From Gordonia soli NBRC 108243 (GTDB taxonomy: Bacteria; Actinomycetota; Actinomycetes; Mycobacteriales; Mycobacteriaceae), in assembly GCF_000334455.1 (NCBI RefSeq), contig NZ_BANX01000002.1:1-64000 (forward strand): a DNA stretch of 64,000 nucleotides, in the 5' to 3' direction. Shown in pieces: positions 9,868 to 19,188 of the stretch (the first letter of the stretch is position 1; the number at the start of each line of letters is the position of its first letter). Position numbers and translations under genes: made by a program. The notes below the pieces were generated by a model. That model did no database searches. It was not told where the DNA came from and worked only from the letters and a program-made list of their open reading frames with translations.

Positions 9868-10620
9868 TCAGCATCGGTGGAGCGCACGATCGAGTACCGG
9901 ACGCGAACGACCGTCGACTGCGAGCCCGTACGCGGCGCTGACCGCGACGAACTGCATGGCGTACTGGCAGTGGAAGCCCGACTGCCGGGGCATCCACCGT
10001 GCCGGCTCTTTGTCGCTCTTGGCCTGGTTGGACGCCGCGTCGACCGCGACCAGGTTCGCCGGATCGTTGGCGAAGTCGAGTCGGCGGATAGCCGTCCACG
10101 TCGAGGCGCCCATGTCCCAGGCGTAGGACAGCGGCACGATGTGGTCGATCTGAACCTCCGCCGATCCCCGACCACGCCGGAAGGAGACGAACTCCCCTGA
10201 GTAGGGGCTGCGGAACTCCCCCGCGACGACCGTCGTCGGGCAGCGCGCGCTCGGTGCGGTGCGGATGTCGGCGAGATCGCGGGCCAGGATGTCGTTGCGG
10301 GTGTCGCACCCGTTGCCCGCCCCCAGCACCTGCGCGTCGTCCGACCAGCTCTGCCCGAACGCCGTCCGCTCGTAGCTGTGATCAGAGGATCGGACGACCA
10401 CCGGCAGCGTCGCGAGGCGCCCGGCCAGGTCACGGGCGGCCGCGGCGCGCGCCGGATTCGCCGACGAGTCGTCGGGCATCAGGGAAACGGCAGGCAGGAC
10501 GGAGACGGTCGCCGCCGCGACCGTACCGACGGTCACGACGAGCAGTATCGCCCAGCGTCGGACCGGCCAGCCGCCGGCGAGCCGGTGGGCCCACCGACGG
10601 ATTCGGAACGGCAGCAACAC
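9868..10620 (-). CDS. Membrane-anchored HNH endonuclease family protein (DUF1524-like)
   Basis: With a GTG start at 10620 this is a 250-residue protein. A positively charged N-terminus leads into one hydrophobic segment (AILLVVTVGTVAAATVSVLP), then an exported domain. The nuclease core is EVQIDHIVPLSYAWDMG, followed by NDPANLVAVDAASNQAKSD, the His-Asn pattern of DUF1524/GmrSD-type HNH nucleases. The start lies 17 bp after the recG stop; the longer in-frame extension is antisense-like and Arg-rich. The arrangement matches Rv2972c-recG. Its role is unknown. A surface or secreted nuclease that degrades external DNA is a reasonable guess. Confidence 0.8.
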   Translation of the reverse strand: MLLPFRIRRWAHRLAGGWPVRRWAILLVVTVGTVAAATVSVLPAVSLMPDDSSANPARAAAARDLAGRLATLPVVVRSSDHSYERTAFGQSWSDDAQVLGAGNGCDTRNDILARDLADIRTAPSARCPTTVVAGEFRSPYSGEFVSFRRGRGSAEVQIDHIVPLSYAWDMGASTWTAIRRLDFANDPANLVAVDAASNQAKSDKEPARWMPRQSGFHCQYAMQFVAVSAAYGLAVDGRSRPVLDRALHRC

Positions 10621-10636
10621 ATGCCACGGCCACCGG

Positions 10637-12886
10637 TCACGACTTGTCGAGGTACTCGACCTTCTGCGGGACGAGGATCGAGTCGACCAGATCGGCCAGC
10701 GGGCGGTGATCGGCGAGCGGGAGATCGGCAGAGACGATCTCCTCCGCCAACCCCCGGGCATCGGCGATGACCTCGGCGTCGGTGAGCAGCGACAGATAAT
10801 GCAGCGACGACGTCCCACCGGACTGCAGTGCTCCGAGGACATCGCCCTCCCTCCGCTGCTCGAGATCCACGCGGGCCAGTTCGAACCCATCATTGGACGC
10901 CTCGACCGCCCGCAGTCGTTCCATCGCCTGCGAGACCTGCCCCGCACGGGTCATCAGCAGGCACAGTCCGGGGTGCTCGCCACGCCCGACGCGACCGCGC
11001 AGCTGGTGCAACTGGCTGACGCCGAACCGCTCCGCGTCGACGATGACCATCGTCGTCGCGTTCGGGACGTCCACACCGACCTCGATCACCGTGGTGGAGA
11101 CCAGGATGTCGACCTCGCCGCGGCCGAAGGAGTCCATCACCGCGTTCTTCTCGTCGGCCGGCAGCCGACCATGGAGGTACTCGATCCGGCGATCACCCAG
11201 CGGTCCCGCCACCAGTTCGGCGTACTGGTCCAGCACGGAGACCCCGCGCGGCCGACCGTCGTCGTCCTTGGGGTCGTCGTTGTCACCGATTCGCGTGCAC
11301 ACCACGTAGACCTGCCGACCGGCATCGATCTCCTCGGCCGCCCGGGCCCATACGCGTTCGACCCAACGCTCGTTGCTCATCGGGACCACCGACGTGGTGA
11401 TGGGCTGACGTCCGCGCGGCAGTTCGCGCAGCGTCGAGGTCTCGAGATCGCCGAACACCGTCATCGCGACCGTCCGCGGGATGGGTGTCGCGGTCATCAC
11501 GAGGAAGTGGGGCTGTACACCGTCGCGACCTCGGGAACGCAGGATGTCGCGCTGTTCCACACCGAACCGGTGCTGCTCGTCGACGACCACCATGCCGAGG
11601 TCGAAGAACTCGACGTTCTGCTCCAACAGCGCGTGGGTGCCGACCACGATGCCGGCCGTACCAGTGACCACGTCCAGGAGTGTCTGGCGTTTTCCGGCCG
11701 TACGCATCGAACCCGTCAGCAACGCCACCGATGTCGCGTTCTCGGCCGAGCCGAGTTCTCCCGCACCGGCGAGGTCGCCGAGCATCGTCGTCATGGTCCG
11801 ATGGTGTTGCGCGGCGAGCACTTCGGTCGGCGCGAGGATGGCGCACTGATGCCCGTTGTCGACGACGCGCAACATCGCCAGCAGGGAGATCAGCGTCTTT
11901 CCCGAACCGACCTCTCCCTGCAGCAACCTCGACATCGGGGTGGGCGCGGCCAACTGTTCGCCGATCTCGTCCACCACGCGCCGCTGACCGTCGGTGAGGG
12001 TGAAGGGCAGGCGCTCGAGGAGCTGATCCTCCAGCCCCCCCGGGACATGTGGGCAGGTCGCGGCCGACTCGGAGCGCCCCGCGAGGCGCCGTTGCGCTAG
12101 CACGGTCTGGATGGCCAGGGCCTCGTCGAAGCGCAGCCGTTCGGCAGCGGTCTCGATCTCTTCCTCGGTGTCGGGCAGGTGCACCGAACGGATCGCCTCG
12201 GCGGTGGTCGGCAATCCACGCTCGGACCGTTCATCGGGGGTCAGGGCGTCCTCGGCGAAATCACACCGCGCGAGGATCGAACGCACCGAGGACCAGATCG
12301 CCCAGGTCTGGATCTCTTTGGAAGCCGGGTACATCGGGACGATCGGACGATCGAAGTCGGCGGGGTCGATGTCGCTGTCGACGCCACTGCCGTCGGCCGA
12401 CTCGGCCTGCATTTCCGACTGTGCGGAATACATCTCGGAGAGCATCGCCGAGCCGACGATGGTCTCCACGCCGAGCTCACCGTCGGGTAGGACCAGCCAA
12501 TCCGGATGCGAGAGTTGGACCCTCCCCCGGAACACCTTGACCTTGCCGGCCATCATCACGCGCGCGCCCGGCTTGAGGCGTCCTTGAATCCATTTGGCGT
12601 TGAAGAAGTTCGCGTCGTAGGTGTTGCCGCCGTCGTCGAGGCTCACCTTCAGGAACGAGCCCTTGCGCTTCTTCATCTGGACCATGGTGGAACGGGTGAC
12701 CCGGCCGATCACGGTCACCCACTCGTCGTCGGCGGGCAGTTCTTCCGCCGACAACTGACCATGGCGCACATAGCGTCGCGGGGTGTAGCGGAGCAGCGCG
12801 CCGACAGTGGTCACACCGAGCTCAGCCAGCGCGGCCACACGCTTGGGCGGCAGCAGGCCGTCCAACGGATCCGATTGCACGACCAC
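10637..12886 (-). CDS. recG: ATP-dependent DNA helicase RecG
   Basis: This 749-residue protein carries an N-terminal OB/wedge domain (VIGRVTRSTMVQMKKRKG). Helicase motifs follow: RLLQGEVGSGKTLI (I), VVVDEQHRFGVEQR (II, DEQH), FLVMTATPIPRT (III), STTVIEVGVDVPNAT (V) and QLRGRVGRGEHPG (VI). RecG remodels stalled replication forks and branched DNA. The GTG start shares one base with the stop of the upstream DAK2 gene (TAGTG), so the genes are coupled. An acidic insert near residues 190-205 is typical of actinobacterial RecG in my experience. Confidence 0.96.
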   Translation of the reverse strand: MVVQSDPLDGLLPPKRVAALAELGVTTVGALLRYTPRRYVRHGQLSAEELPADDEWVTVIGRVTRSTMVQMKKRKGSFLKVSLDDGGNTYDANFFNAKWIQGRLKPGARVMMAGKVKVFRGRVQLSHPDWLVLPDGELGVETIVGSAMLSEMYSAQSEMQAESADGSGVDSDIDPADFDRPIVPMYPASKEIQTWAIWSSVRSILARCDFAEDALTPDERSERGLPTTAEAIRSVHLPDTEEEIETAAERLRFDEALAIQTVLAQRRLAGRSESAATCPHVPGGLEDQLLERLPFTLTDGQRRVVDEIGEQLAAPTPMSRLLQGEVGSGKTLISLLAMLRVVDNGHQCAILAPTEVLAAQHHRTMTTMLGDLAGAGELGSAENATSVALLTGSMRTAGKRQTLLDVVTGTAGIVVGTHALLEQNVEFFDLGMVVVDEQHRFGVEQRDILRSRGRDGVQPHFLVMTATPIPRTVAMTVFGDLETSTLRELPRGRQPITTSVVPMSNERWVERVWARAAEEIDAGRQVYVVCTRIGDNDDPKDDDGRPRGVSVLDQYAELVAGPLGDRRIEYLHGRLPADEKNAVMDSFGRGEVDILVSTTVIEVGVDVPNATTMVIVDAERFGVSQLHQLRGRVGRGEHPGLCLLMTRAGQVSQAMERLRAVEASNDGFELARVDLEQRREGDVLGALQSGGTSSLHYLSLLTDAEVIADARGLAEEIVSADLPLADHRPLADLVDSILVPQKVEYLDKS

Positions 12887-14553
12887 TACTCGACCCCGAC
12901 CTGCAACAGTTGATCGGCCTGACCGGTCCGGTAGACCCCCAGCTCCACACCGGCGTACGACCTCCGCATCAACTCGGACACGGCATCGAGCGCCTCGTCG
13001 TCGACCTCGGATCCGGCGAGCACGGTGACCATCTCGCCACCGGTCGCCAGCATGAGGTCGAGCAACGCAGTGACCGCCGCCGACTGGTCCGGCGCGATGA
13101 CCAGGACATCGGACCCGATGAGCCCCAACACGTCTCCGACCTCACAGGTGCCGGCGAGCGTCATCATCTTGGTCGGTGCGCTGATCAACGAGCCCCATCG
13201 GGTACCAGCCGCCGCCTCGGCCATCGCGTAGGCGTCCGCGTCGGGCGACTCGCCCGGATCGTGGACGGCCAGGGCCGAGAGGCACTGCGCCATGGACGAT
13301 GTCGGCAGGTACACCACTGATCGCTGATGGGATCGGACCTCGGCCGAGACCGTGACCAGGTCTTGAGAACTTAAGGCGCCGTTGGCCATCACGATCACGT
13401 GCGCGCTGTCCGTCGTGCGGATGGTGTCGACGAGTGACTGCGGGGTCAGTCCGTCGTCCGCACGCACCACCGCCGCACCGGCCTCGGTGAACAGTTCGGC
13501 CGCGCCGTCACCCCGGACCACGGCCACCACGGCCCGGCGATGACGAGGCGGCGGCTCCGAGGTGTCGGTGAGCGAACGCATCGCGTCGAGCGCGAAACAG
13601 CTGATCCGGATCTCGGAGATCTGTCCGAGAGCCACACCGGCCTCGACGGCCTTGCCGGGTTCGCAGGTGTGGACGTGGACGGAGAAACGCTCGCTGTCGG
13701 TGGAGCTGTCGCCGACGATCACGACGGCGTCGCCGAGTTCGTCGAGGGTCGAGCGCAGCGCGCCGATCGCCTCGCCTGCAGCACCGTCGAGGAGGTACAT
13801 CACCTCGAAGTCCATCTCGCTGTCGCCCGAGCACTCCCCGACACTGTGATCGCGTGCCTCGCCACCACCGGTGAGGATGCCGCGGTAGCGCCGACGACGG
13901 TGGGCGACGCCGGTCAGCACGGTGACCATCGCGTCGAGCAGCGCCAGCAGTCCGCGACCACCGGCGTCGACCACTCCCGCCTCGGCGAGCTCGCGCAACT
14001 GGTCGGGGGTCTGCTCCAAGGCGTCGGCGCAGTCGTCGGCGACCGCGCGGGCGAGGTCCGCCGCCGAATCGCCGGAATGGACGGCCGCGGTCTCGGCGGC
14101 CACCCGGATCAGCGTGAGCACGGTCCCCTCACGCGGATCGCTCACCGCGCGGACCGCGGCCAGCGACCCGAGCCGCAGGCCCTTGGTCCACAACTGACCG
14201 AAGGTGAGGTCGGGTCCGTCGCCGATGAGTTCGGCCGCGTCGGCGAGCCCGACCAGCACCTGCGAGAGGATCACGCCGGAGTTGCCGCGCGCATTCGCGA
14301 CCGCACCCTCGGCCATCAGCCGCGCGACCGTCGCGACGTCGGCATCCCCGGCCGCCGCGGTCGCTGCGTCGGCAGCAGCCTGCATGGTGAAGACCATGTT
14401 GCTACCGGTGTCGGAATCCGGGATGGGGAACACGTTGAGGTCGTTGATCTCGCCGCGCAGGTCTGCGAGGCCGGATGCGCTCTGCGTCGCCCAATCGCGC
14501 AGCAGCTGCGGGTTGAGGGTCGGAACGACGCGCGTGTCCTCATCGGCGGTCAT
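12886..14553 (-). CDS. DAK2-domain protein, FakA-like (fatty-acid or dihydroxyacetone kinase family)
   Basis: This 555-residue protein starts at the ATG at 14553. The N-terminal DAK2 domain has [17 protein letters not shown], which includes the DxD nucleotide/metal motif, and [16 protein letters not shown] middle domain and a C-terminal DegV-like half complete the FakA layout (length 550 in FakA). FakA phosphorylates fatty acids bound to FakB (DegV) proteins. The only DegV protein in the window is at 2493-3353. In-frame sequence upstream of 14553 has no homology and looks non-coding. It is coupled to recG by a one-base overlap. In M. tuberculosis this region is Rv2974c/Rv2975c. Confidence 0.86.
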   Translation of the reverse strand: MTADEDTRVVPTLNPQLLRDWATQSASGLADLRGEINDLNVFPIPDSDTGSNMVFTMQAAADAATAAAGDADVATVARLMAEGAVANARGNSGVILSQVLVGLADAAELIGDGPDLTFGQLWTKGLRLGSLAAVRAVSDPREGTVLTLIRVAAETAAVHSGDSAADLARAVADDCADALEQTPDQLRELAEAGVVDAGGRGLLALLDAMVTVLTGVAHRRRRYRGILTGGGEARDHSVGECSGDSEMDFEVMYLLDGAAGEAIGALRSTLDELGDAVVIVGDSSTDSERFSVHVHTCEPGKAVEAGVALGQISEIRISCFALDAMRSLTDTSEPPPRHRRAVVAVVRGDGAAELFTEAGAAVVRADDGLTPQSLVDTIRTTDSAHVIVMANGALSSQDLVTVSAEVRSHQRSVVYLPTSSMAQCLSALAVHDPGESPDADAYAMAEAAAGTRWGSLISAPTKMMTLAGTCEVGDVLGLIGSDVLVIAPDQSAAVTALLDLMLATGGEMVTVLAGSEVDDEALDAVSELMRRSYAGVELGVYRTGQADQLLQVGVE

Positions 14554-15020
14554 CGACGCTCCGTTCGACCGATCGGCGAAGGGACCCGATCTGCACTCAC
14601 ACCGCCACCTCCGCGAGGACGAGGGACTCACCGGACGATTCATCACGCGTCTGCGTCCGGGGCACAGGCCACCGAAGCGAGACCTGGCCGCCGGGGCCCG
14701 GCGGCACTCGTGTCCGAGATTACTTCCCCACCGTGACGATGCCGAGGTGCACCGCCCACCCGCGGAACGGTGCAACCATGGTGGCTGCCCGCCGCGCTCG
14801 GCGCTGCCCATGTCGGTGGCCACGGTCACCCGTCGGCATCGAGTCGTCACCGCGTCGGCACCGCAGGCGTCGCCGGGTGCGGACGCCGGGATTTGGCCGG
14901 TGTGGCATCGCCCCGTTATCCTTGCAGGGTTGTCCGACTGCCGTCGGGTCGTGCCCGGCGCGATCACCTGAGCGGTCGGACCGACCACAGACCATCATCA
15001 TCTACCGAGGGAGTTCGACC
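14554..15020. promoter_or_regulatory. 467-bp divergent intergenic region upstream of rpmB and the DAK2 gene
   Basis: No convincing gene is visible. A promoter for rpmB can be proposed on the plus strand: TTGGCC at 14893-14898, an 18-bp spacer and TATCCT at 14917-14922. That would leave a leader of about 90 nt before the ribosome-binding site GAGGGAG near 15007. No clear promoter for the minus-strand DAK2 gene was found. Open frames crossing this region have Arg/Cys-rich translations and look spurious. Confidence 0.5.
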
Positions 15021-15212
15021 ATGGCTGCCGTTTGCGACGTATGTGGCAAGGGCCCGGGCTTCGGCAAGTCGGTGTCGCACTCGCATCGCCGCACCAACCG
15101 CCGCTGGAACCCGAACATCCAGTCCGTCCGCGTCGAGGTCGCTCCGGGCAACCGGAAGCGCAAGAACGTCTGCACCTCCTGCCTCAAGGCAGGCAAGGCC
15201 GCAGGCGTCTGA
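15021..15212 (+). CDS. rpmB: 50S ribosomal protein L28, zinc-binding type
   Basis: This 63-residue protein starts [15 protein letters not shown] and ends with a CTSCLK motif. It therefore has two CxxC pairs (Cys5/Cys8 and Cys51/Cys54), the C+ zinc-ribbon form of L28. L28 is part of the large ribosomal subunit. GAGGGAGTTCGACC gives a good ribosome-binding site before the ATG at 15021. A longer in-frame start at 14733 is not supported. Many mycobacteria keep both zinc and zinc-free L28 copies, with the zinc-free one made under Zur control. No second copy is seen here. Confidence 0.95.
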   Translation: MAAVCDVCGKGPGFGKSVSHSHRRTNRRWNPNIQSVRVEVAPGNRKRKNVCTSCLKAGKAAGV

Positions 15213-15250
15213 CCCACTGACCTACCGAGGTCAGGCCGGACACATCACCT

Positions 15251-15298
15251 GAACCCGACCGCCGACCGAGCATTCGCTCGGACCCGGCGATCGGGTTC
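15251..15298 (+). terminator. Predicted terminator hairpin after rpmB
   Basis: GAACCCGACCGCC at 15251 pairs imperfectly with GGCGATCGGGTTC ending at 15298. An inner stem CCGAGC/GCTCGG lies around 15266-15280. It sits about 40 bp after the rpmB stop. There is no strong T-run. Confidence 0.6.
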
Positions 15299-15312
15299 TC
15301 GTGCTCTCCGGC

Positions 15313-15318
15313 TAAGGT
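15313..15318 (+). promoter_or_regulatory. -10 box (TAAGGT) placed for a leaderless enoyl-CoA hydratase mRNA
   Basis: TAAGGT begins 12 nt before the ATG at 15325, with no ribosome-binding site between. That spacing puts the transcription start at or next to the start codon. Confidence 0.5.
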
Positions 15319-15324
15319 TCGGCC

Positions 15325-16155
15325 ATGACCGACACCGCCCCCTCCCCCACCTCCGCGCAGCAAATCGATGTCGTCGACGTCTCCGACGGAATCCTGACCA
15401 TCGCGGTCTCCACCGCTGCGGCAGGCAACTCCCTCTCCGACGAAGCCCTCGTCCAGGGCGCCGCCGAACTACGGGCCGTCGCCCGCGGCGAACGTGAGGT
15501 CGGCGCGATCCTCCTGGTCGGCACCGGTGCCAACTTCTGCGCCGGCGGCAACGTCCGCGCCTTCGCCTCGGCCGAGCACCGCCCGACCTATCTGCGCGGT
15601 CTCGCCGACACCTTCCACGCCTTCGTCACCGCACTGATCGAGGCGGACCGTCCCGTGGTCGCCGCGGTCAAGGGCTGGGCCGCCGGCGCAGGTATGAGCA
15701 TCGTGCTGCACGCCGACGTCGCCATCGGCGGACCGTCGACCAAACTGCGCCCGGCCTACCAGGGCATCGGCCTGTCACCCGACGGTGGACTAACCTGGTC
15801 CCTGCCGCGTGTCGTCGGGACGGCACGCGCGCGACGAATCCTGCTCACCGACGAGATCCTCGACGCCGAGACGGCCCTCGCACTCGGAGTGCTCGGCGAC
15901 ACCGTCGCCGACGATGCCCAGGTCGAGGAGGCGGCCCGGGCCGCTGCGCGGAAACTCGCCGCAGGGCCACGCAATGCACTGTCGGCGACCCGCGCATTGT
16001 TGTCGGCCTCGCCGACCAACGGACTCGCGGATCAGCTCGTCGCCGAGGCCCGGTCCATCGCCCGCCTGTCCGGTCGGGCGGAAGGCATCGAGGGCGTGGA
16101 CGCATTCATCGGTAAGCGCCGCCCCGATTTCGGCGCGGCACGTACCACCGACTGA
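15325..16155 (+). CDS. Enoyl-CoA hydratase/isomerase family protein
   Basis: This 276-residue crotonase-fold protein has the first oxyanion-hole segment in ANFCAGGNVRAF (about residues 70-81). The second is in GWAAGAGMSIVLHADVAI (about 117-134). At the position often holding a catalytic Glu it has GLSPDGGLTWSLPR, with Asp instead. That is common in PaaG-like isomerases, so an isomerase or other crotonase reaction is possible. The acyl-CoA substrate cannot be inferred. A TAAGGT box 12 nt before the ATG suggests a leaderless message. It is not part of the conserved mycobacterial block between rpmB and ung that I recall, so it may be an insertion. Confidence 0.85.
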   Translation: MTDTAPSPTSAQQIDVVDVSDGILTIAVSTAAAGNSLSDEALVQGAAELRAVARGEREVGAILLVGTGANFCAGGNVRAFASAEHRPTYLRGLADTFHAFVTALIEADRPVVAAVKGWAAGAGMSIVLHADVAIGGPSTKLRPAYQGIGLSPDGGLTWSLPRVVGTARARRILLTDEILDAETALALGVLGDTVADDAQVEEAARAAARKLAAGPRNALSATRALLSASPTNGLADQLVAEARSIARLSGRAEGIEGVDAFIGKRRPDFGAARTTD

Positions 16156-16157
16156 AC

Positions 16158-16215
16158 CGTCGACCGTGCGCTGAAAAGCGTCGACCGTGCTCTGAAAAGC
16201 GTTGATCGTGCACCC
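16158..16215. repeat. 21-bp repeat array, short copy (two full units plus a partial third)
   Basis: Units are CGTCGACCGTGCGCTGAAAAG (16158-16178) and a copy with one mismatch (16179-16199). A partial third, CGTTGATCGTGCACCC, starts at 16200 and merges into the hairpin at 16208-16240. The core CGTYGAYCGTGCGCT is the same as in the larger array at 55935-56114. It lies 3 bp after the enoyl-CoA hydratase stop codon. Confidence 0.85.
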
Positions 16216-16240
16216 GATCGTGACCGACGGTCGGGTGCAC
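16208..16240. terminator. Hairpin between convergent enoyl-CoA hydratase and ung genes
   Basis: GTGCACCCGA (16208-16217) pairs perfectly with TCGGGTGCAC (16231-16240) across a 13-nt loop. Its position between two convergent genes suggests a bidirectional terminator. No T-run is present. Confidence 0.6.
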
Positions 16241-16245
16241 ATCGA

Positions 16246-16929
16246 TCAGGACGGCAGCCGCCAGTCGACAGGGTCACCGCCGAGATCCTCGAGGGCCTCG
16301 TTCGCGCGGCTGAACGGCTTCGAGCCGAAGAACCCGCGGCTCGCCGACAACGGCGACGGATGAGCGGACTCGATCACCGGGACGTCGGGCAGCCACTGCT
16401 TCAGTCCGGCCGCGTCGCGCCCCCAGAGGATCGCCACCAGCGGGTCGGCATCGCGGTCGACCAGCGCCTTGATGGCGCACTCGGTGACTTCTTCCCAGCC
16501 CTTGCCGCGATGTGAGGCGGGCGTTCCAGGAGTGACCGTCAACACCCGGTTCAGCAGCAGCACACCAGATCTCGCCCACGGCGTGAGATCTCCGTTGGCC
16601 GGCCGCGGGTAGCCGAGATCATCGGTGTACTCGGTGTAGATGTTCTGCAGCGAGCGTGGGATCGGCGACACCTCCGGCGCGACCGAGAAACTCAGGCCGA
16701 CCGCGTGCCCCGGCGTCGGGTAGGGGTCCTGCCCGACGATCAGCACACGGACGTCGTCGAAGGGATGGGTGAAGGCGCGCAACACGTTCGCGCCCGACGG
16801 CAGGTATCCGCGTCCCGACGAGTTCTCCTCGCGCAGGAACTGTCCCATGGTCGTGATGGTCTCCTCGACGGGCGCGAGTGCCTGCGCCCACCCGGGATCG
16901 ATCAGCTCGGCCAGCGGACGAGCGCTCAC
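16246..16929 (-). CDS. ung: Uracil-DNA glycosylase (family 1)
   Basis: This 227-residue enzyme contains [20 protein letters not shown], with the catalytic Asp in GQDPY (Pro follows, as I recall for mycobacterial Ung, instead of His). The leucine-loop motif [18 protein letters not shown] lies near residue 191. It removes uracil from DNA as the first step of base-excision repair. Its start overlaps the stop of the upstream hexapeptide-repeat protein gene by 4 nt (ATGA). Confidence 0.95.
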   Translation of the reverse strand: MSARPLAELIDPGWAQALAPVEETITTMGQFLREENSSGRGYLPSGANVLRAFTHPFDDVRVLIVGQDPYPTPGHAVGLSFSVAPEVSPIPRSLQNIYTEYTDDLGYPRPANGDLTPWARSGVLLLNRVLTVTPGTPASHRGKGWEEVTECAIKALVDRDADPLVAILWGRDAAGLKQWLPDVPVIESAHPSPLSASRGFFGSKPFSRANEALEDLGGDPVDWRLPS

Positions 16930-17447
16930 TCGACCCTCCTCAGGGATTCTCGGTAATACTGCGCATTCTGGTAGTACATCTCGACGTTCAGGTCGACGTG
17001 GCCTTCGGGTACCTCGAATCCCTCACGGATGCGTGCCGGGACGCCGAGTGCCATGCGTGCGGGCGGCACGGCGAACTTGTAGGGGATGACCGCGCCGGCA
17101 CCGACAATCGCCCGGTCACCGATCGTCGACCCGTTCAGCACGACCGACCCCGAGGCGATCAGGCAGTCGTCGCCGATCGTCGCGCCCTCGATATGGGCGT
17201 TGTGGCCGACGACGCAGCCGCTGCCGATCACGGTCGCGTCGATCGGCGTGCAGTGGATGATGGTGCCGTCCTGGATGTTGGTCCGCGCCCCGATCGTGAT
17301 GGAACCAGAATCTCCGCGTAGCACCGCGGACGGCCACACCGACACACCGTCGCCGAGGGTGACGTCGCCGATCACGACAGCCTCGGGGTGGATGTAGACA
17401 TCGGCGCCGAGAGTGGGCTCACGGTCCCCGAGCGCATAGATCGCCAT
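16926..17447 (-). CDS. Gamma-carbonic-anhydrase-like hexapeptide-repeat protein
   Basis: This 173-residue left-handed beta-helix protein has repeated hexapeptides of the V-I-G-D type through about residue 135. Zinc-ligand-type His residues occur in [10 protein letters not shown] and [12 protein letters not shown], the pattern of gamma-class carbonic anhydrases. Related proteins (YrdA, PaaY) include thioesterases and proteins of unknown role, so carbonic anhydrase activity is not certain. It is translationally coupled to ung (ATGA overlap). A C-terminal helix rich in Y, Q and R ([14 protein letters not shown]) follows the helix domain. Confidence 0.82.
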   Translation of the reverse strand: MAIYALGDREPTLGADVYIHPEAVVIGDVTLGDGVSVWPSAVLRGDSGSITIGARTNIQDGTIIHCTPIDATVIGSGCVVGHNAHIEGATIGDDCLIASGSVVLNGSTIGDRAIVGAGAVIPYKFAVPPARMALGVPARIREGFEVPEGHVDLNVEMYYQNAQYYRESLRRVE

Positions 17448-17554
17448 GGGGCGATCTAATCATTCCGACCCCCCGTTCGGGCCCGGACCCCGAGCGCGGC
17501 CGGGACTCGAGCTGGTCAAGAGGTGCGGTCGCCGCGTGTCATCGTCGCCGCGGG

Positions 17555-18646
17555 TCACCTCCGACGGCCGTCGGGTTCGATGTCGGCGAACGACTGCCAT
17601 CCGCGGAGCGCCCCCGCCGCTGTCCCGTCGACGATCACCGACCCAGAGGTATCCGAGTGGGTCACCGCGCCGATCACGGTCCATCCCGGCGGTATCGTCC
17701 CGCTCGGAAAGGCACCGAGCAGCTCGTGGTCCTCTCCCCCGGCCAGCGTCCATTCCCGGAGATCGACATCGAGGTCGCGTGCGGCGGCCGCGAGGGAACC
17801 GACCCGCGGCAGGCGATCGGAGTCGATCTCGACGCGGACCCGGGATGCCGCGGCCAAGGTTCTCAATTCCTCGATCAGCCCGTCCGAGATGTCGGTGAGC
17901 GCGTGGGCTCCGCAACGGGCCGCCGCGACCCCCTGTGCGAGATCGGGATCCGGCAGACGATAGGCCTCGACCAGGCGTGCATACCGATCGAGAAGTGCTC
18001 GGTCACCACCGGACTCGACAGCTCGCAGGACCGCCAACCCAGCCGCACATCCCCCGAGGGGGCCGCTGACCGCGAGTTCGTCACCGACCTGCGCGCCACC
18101 GACCACGATGGGTGCGATGCCATCGAGCCTGCCGACCGCGGTGACACTCACGACGAGTTGCTCGGCCGCGACGAGATCGCCGCCGAGCACACGAGCGCCG
18201 AGTCGGTGCGTCGCGGCCACGATCCCGGCGTCGAGGTCGAGAACGGTGCCGACCAGGGTGGTCGGCGGGCAGGCGATGGACACCACCACGCCGGTGGTCC
18301 GCGCACCCATCGCGGCGATGTCGGCGGCGCCCTGGACCACCGCACGCGCCCCGATCTGATGCGGGGCCGACCAGTCGAGTCGGAAATGTCGTCCCTCGAC
18401 CGCGGTGTCGACACTGATGACGGTCGGGCCGGCGGTGTCGATCACCGCGGCATCGTCACCCGAACCGATGACGATGTCACGCCCGGGCGGGTCGTCGTGG
18501 TCGGCGACGGTGCGTGCGTCGCGGGCCGACGGGAGCTCGGCGGCCCGTGCGAGCACGGCGATCAGTCGTCGCTCACCGACCTCCCCGACCGTCCGGGTGC
18601 GGCCGGTCGGGGTGACGACGTCGTCCTCACCGAATCCGGCGGTCAC
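17555..18646 (-). CDS. thiL: Thiamine-monophosphate kinase
   Basis: This 363-residue protein starts at the GTG at 18646, preceded by GAGGGGAGATC, a clear ribosome-binding site. IGSGDDAAVID and SVDTAVEGRHF near the N-terminus and LTDISDGLIEEL in the C-terminal half are metal/ATP-binding motifs of the ThiL/PurM fold. ThiL makes thiamine pyrophosphate from thiamine monophosphate and ATP. The in-frame extension to 18982 is Arg-rich and unsupported. I looked for a TPP riboswitch in the 242 bp upstream and did not see the consensus. Confidence 0.92.
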   Translation of the reverse strand: MTAGFGEDDVVTPTGRTRTVGEVGERRLIAVLARAAELPSARDARTVADHDDPPGRDIVIGSGDDAAVIDTAGPTVISVDTAVEGRHFRLDWSAPHQIGARAVVQGAADIAAMGARTTGVVVSIACPPTTLVGTVLDLDAGIVAATHRLGARVLGGDLVAAEQLVVSVTAVGRLDGIAPIVVGGAQVGDELAVSGPLGGCAAGLAVLRAVESGGDRALLDRYARLVEAYRLPDPDLAQGVAAARCGAHALTDISDGLIEELRTLAAASRVRVEIDSDRLPRVGSLAAAARDLDVDLREWTLAGGEDHELLGAFPSGTIPPGWTVIGAVTHSDTSGSVIVDGTAAGALRGWQSFADIEPDGRRR

Positions 18647-18888
18647 GATCTCCCCTCGATCTCCCTGAGTCGCGCAGGCCCCGGGTCGTCGGTGACAATG
18701 TGTGCCACAGTGTATTGGCTGCGGGTCACGAGCCGATCTGGTCGGGTTGCCCACATCGGCTTCTGGGGCGCGACGCGAATCCGGATCGGCGGGACGGGAG
18801 TCGGCCGTGGCCGACAGGTCGCGTCCGGACAGCAGCCGGATCAGGTTCGACGCGTCGAGGCGTCGCTCCGCGATCCCCAGGGGAGAGG

Positions 18889-19134
18889 ATGGCCGTGGTC
18901 GGAGCGTACGTACTGATCCAGACCGAGGTGGGACGGGCAGCGGTGGCAGCCGCGACAATCGCCGAGATCGCAGGCGTCGCATCGTCGGAGGAGGTCAGCG
19001 GCCCGTACGACGTGATCGTGCGTGTCGATGCCGCGGACGTCTCGCAGCTCACCGACGAGGTGGTACCGCAGATCCAGAAGGTCGACGGGATCACGCGCAC
19101 CTTGACCTGCCCCATCGTCAGCGTGCCGCGCTGA
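18889..19134 (+). CDS. Stand-alone AsnC/Lrp ligand-binding (RAM) domain protein
   Basis: This 81-residue protein covers the effector domain of Lrp/AsnC regulators (AYVLIQTEVGR to SGPYDVIVRVDAAD) with no DNA-binding helix-turn-helix. Such proteins usually form oligomers that bind amino acids, and some modulate full-length Lrp proteins. GGGGAGAGG lies immediately upstream of the ATG. A GTG at 18895 has better spacing and is the alternative start. It is divergent from thiL. The function here is unknown. Confidence 0.8.
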   Translation: MAVVGAYVLIQTEVGRAAVAAATIAEIAGVASSEEVSGPYDVIVRVDAADVSQLTDEVVPQIQKVDGITRTLTCPIVSVPR

Positions 19135-19188
19135 CCCCTTTCCCAACCGGTCGTCGGCGTGACCGACGTCGTGCCTAGGGTGGGACCC

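Noticed and set aside
18647..18888. Possible TPP riboswitch upstream of thiL
   Set aside because: I searched for the conserved thi-box segments on both strands and did not find them.
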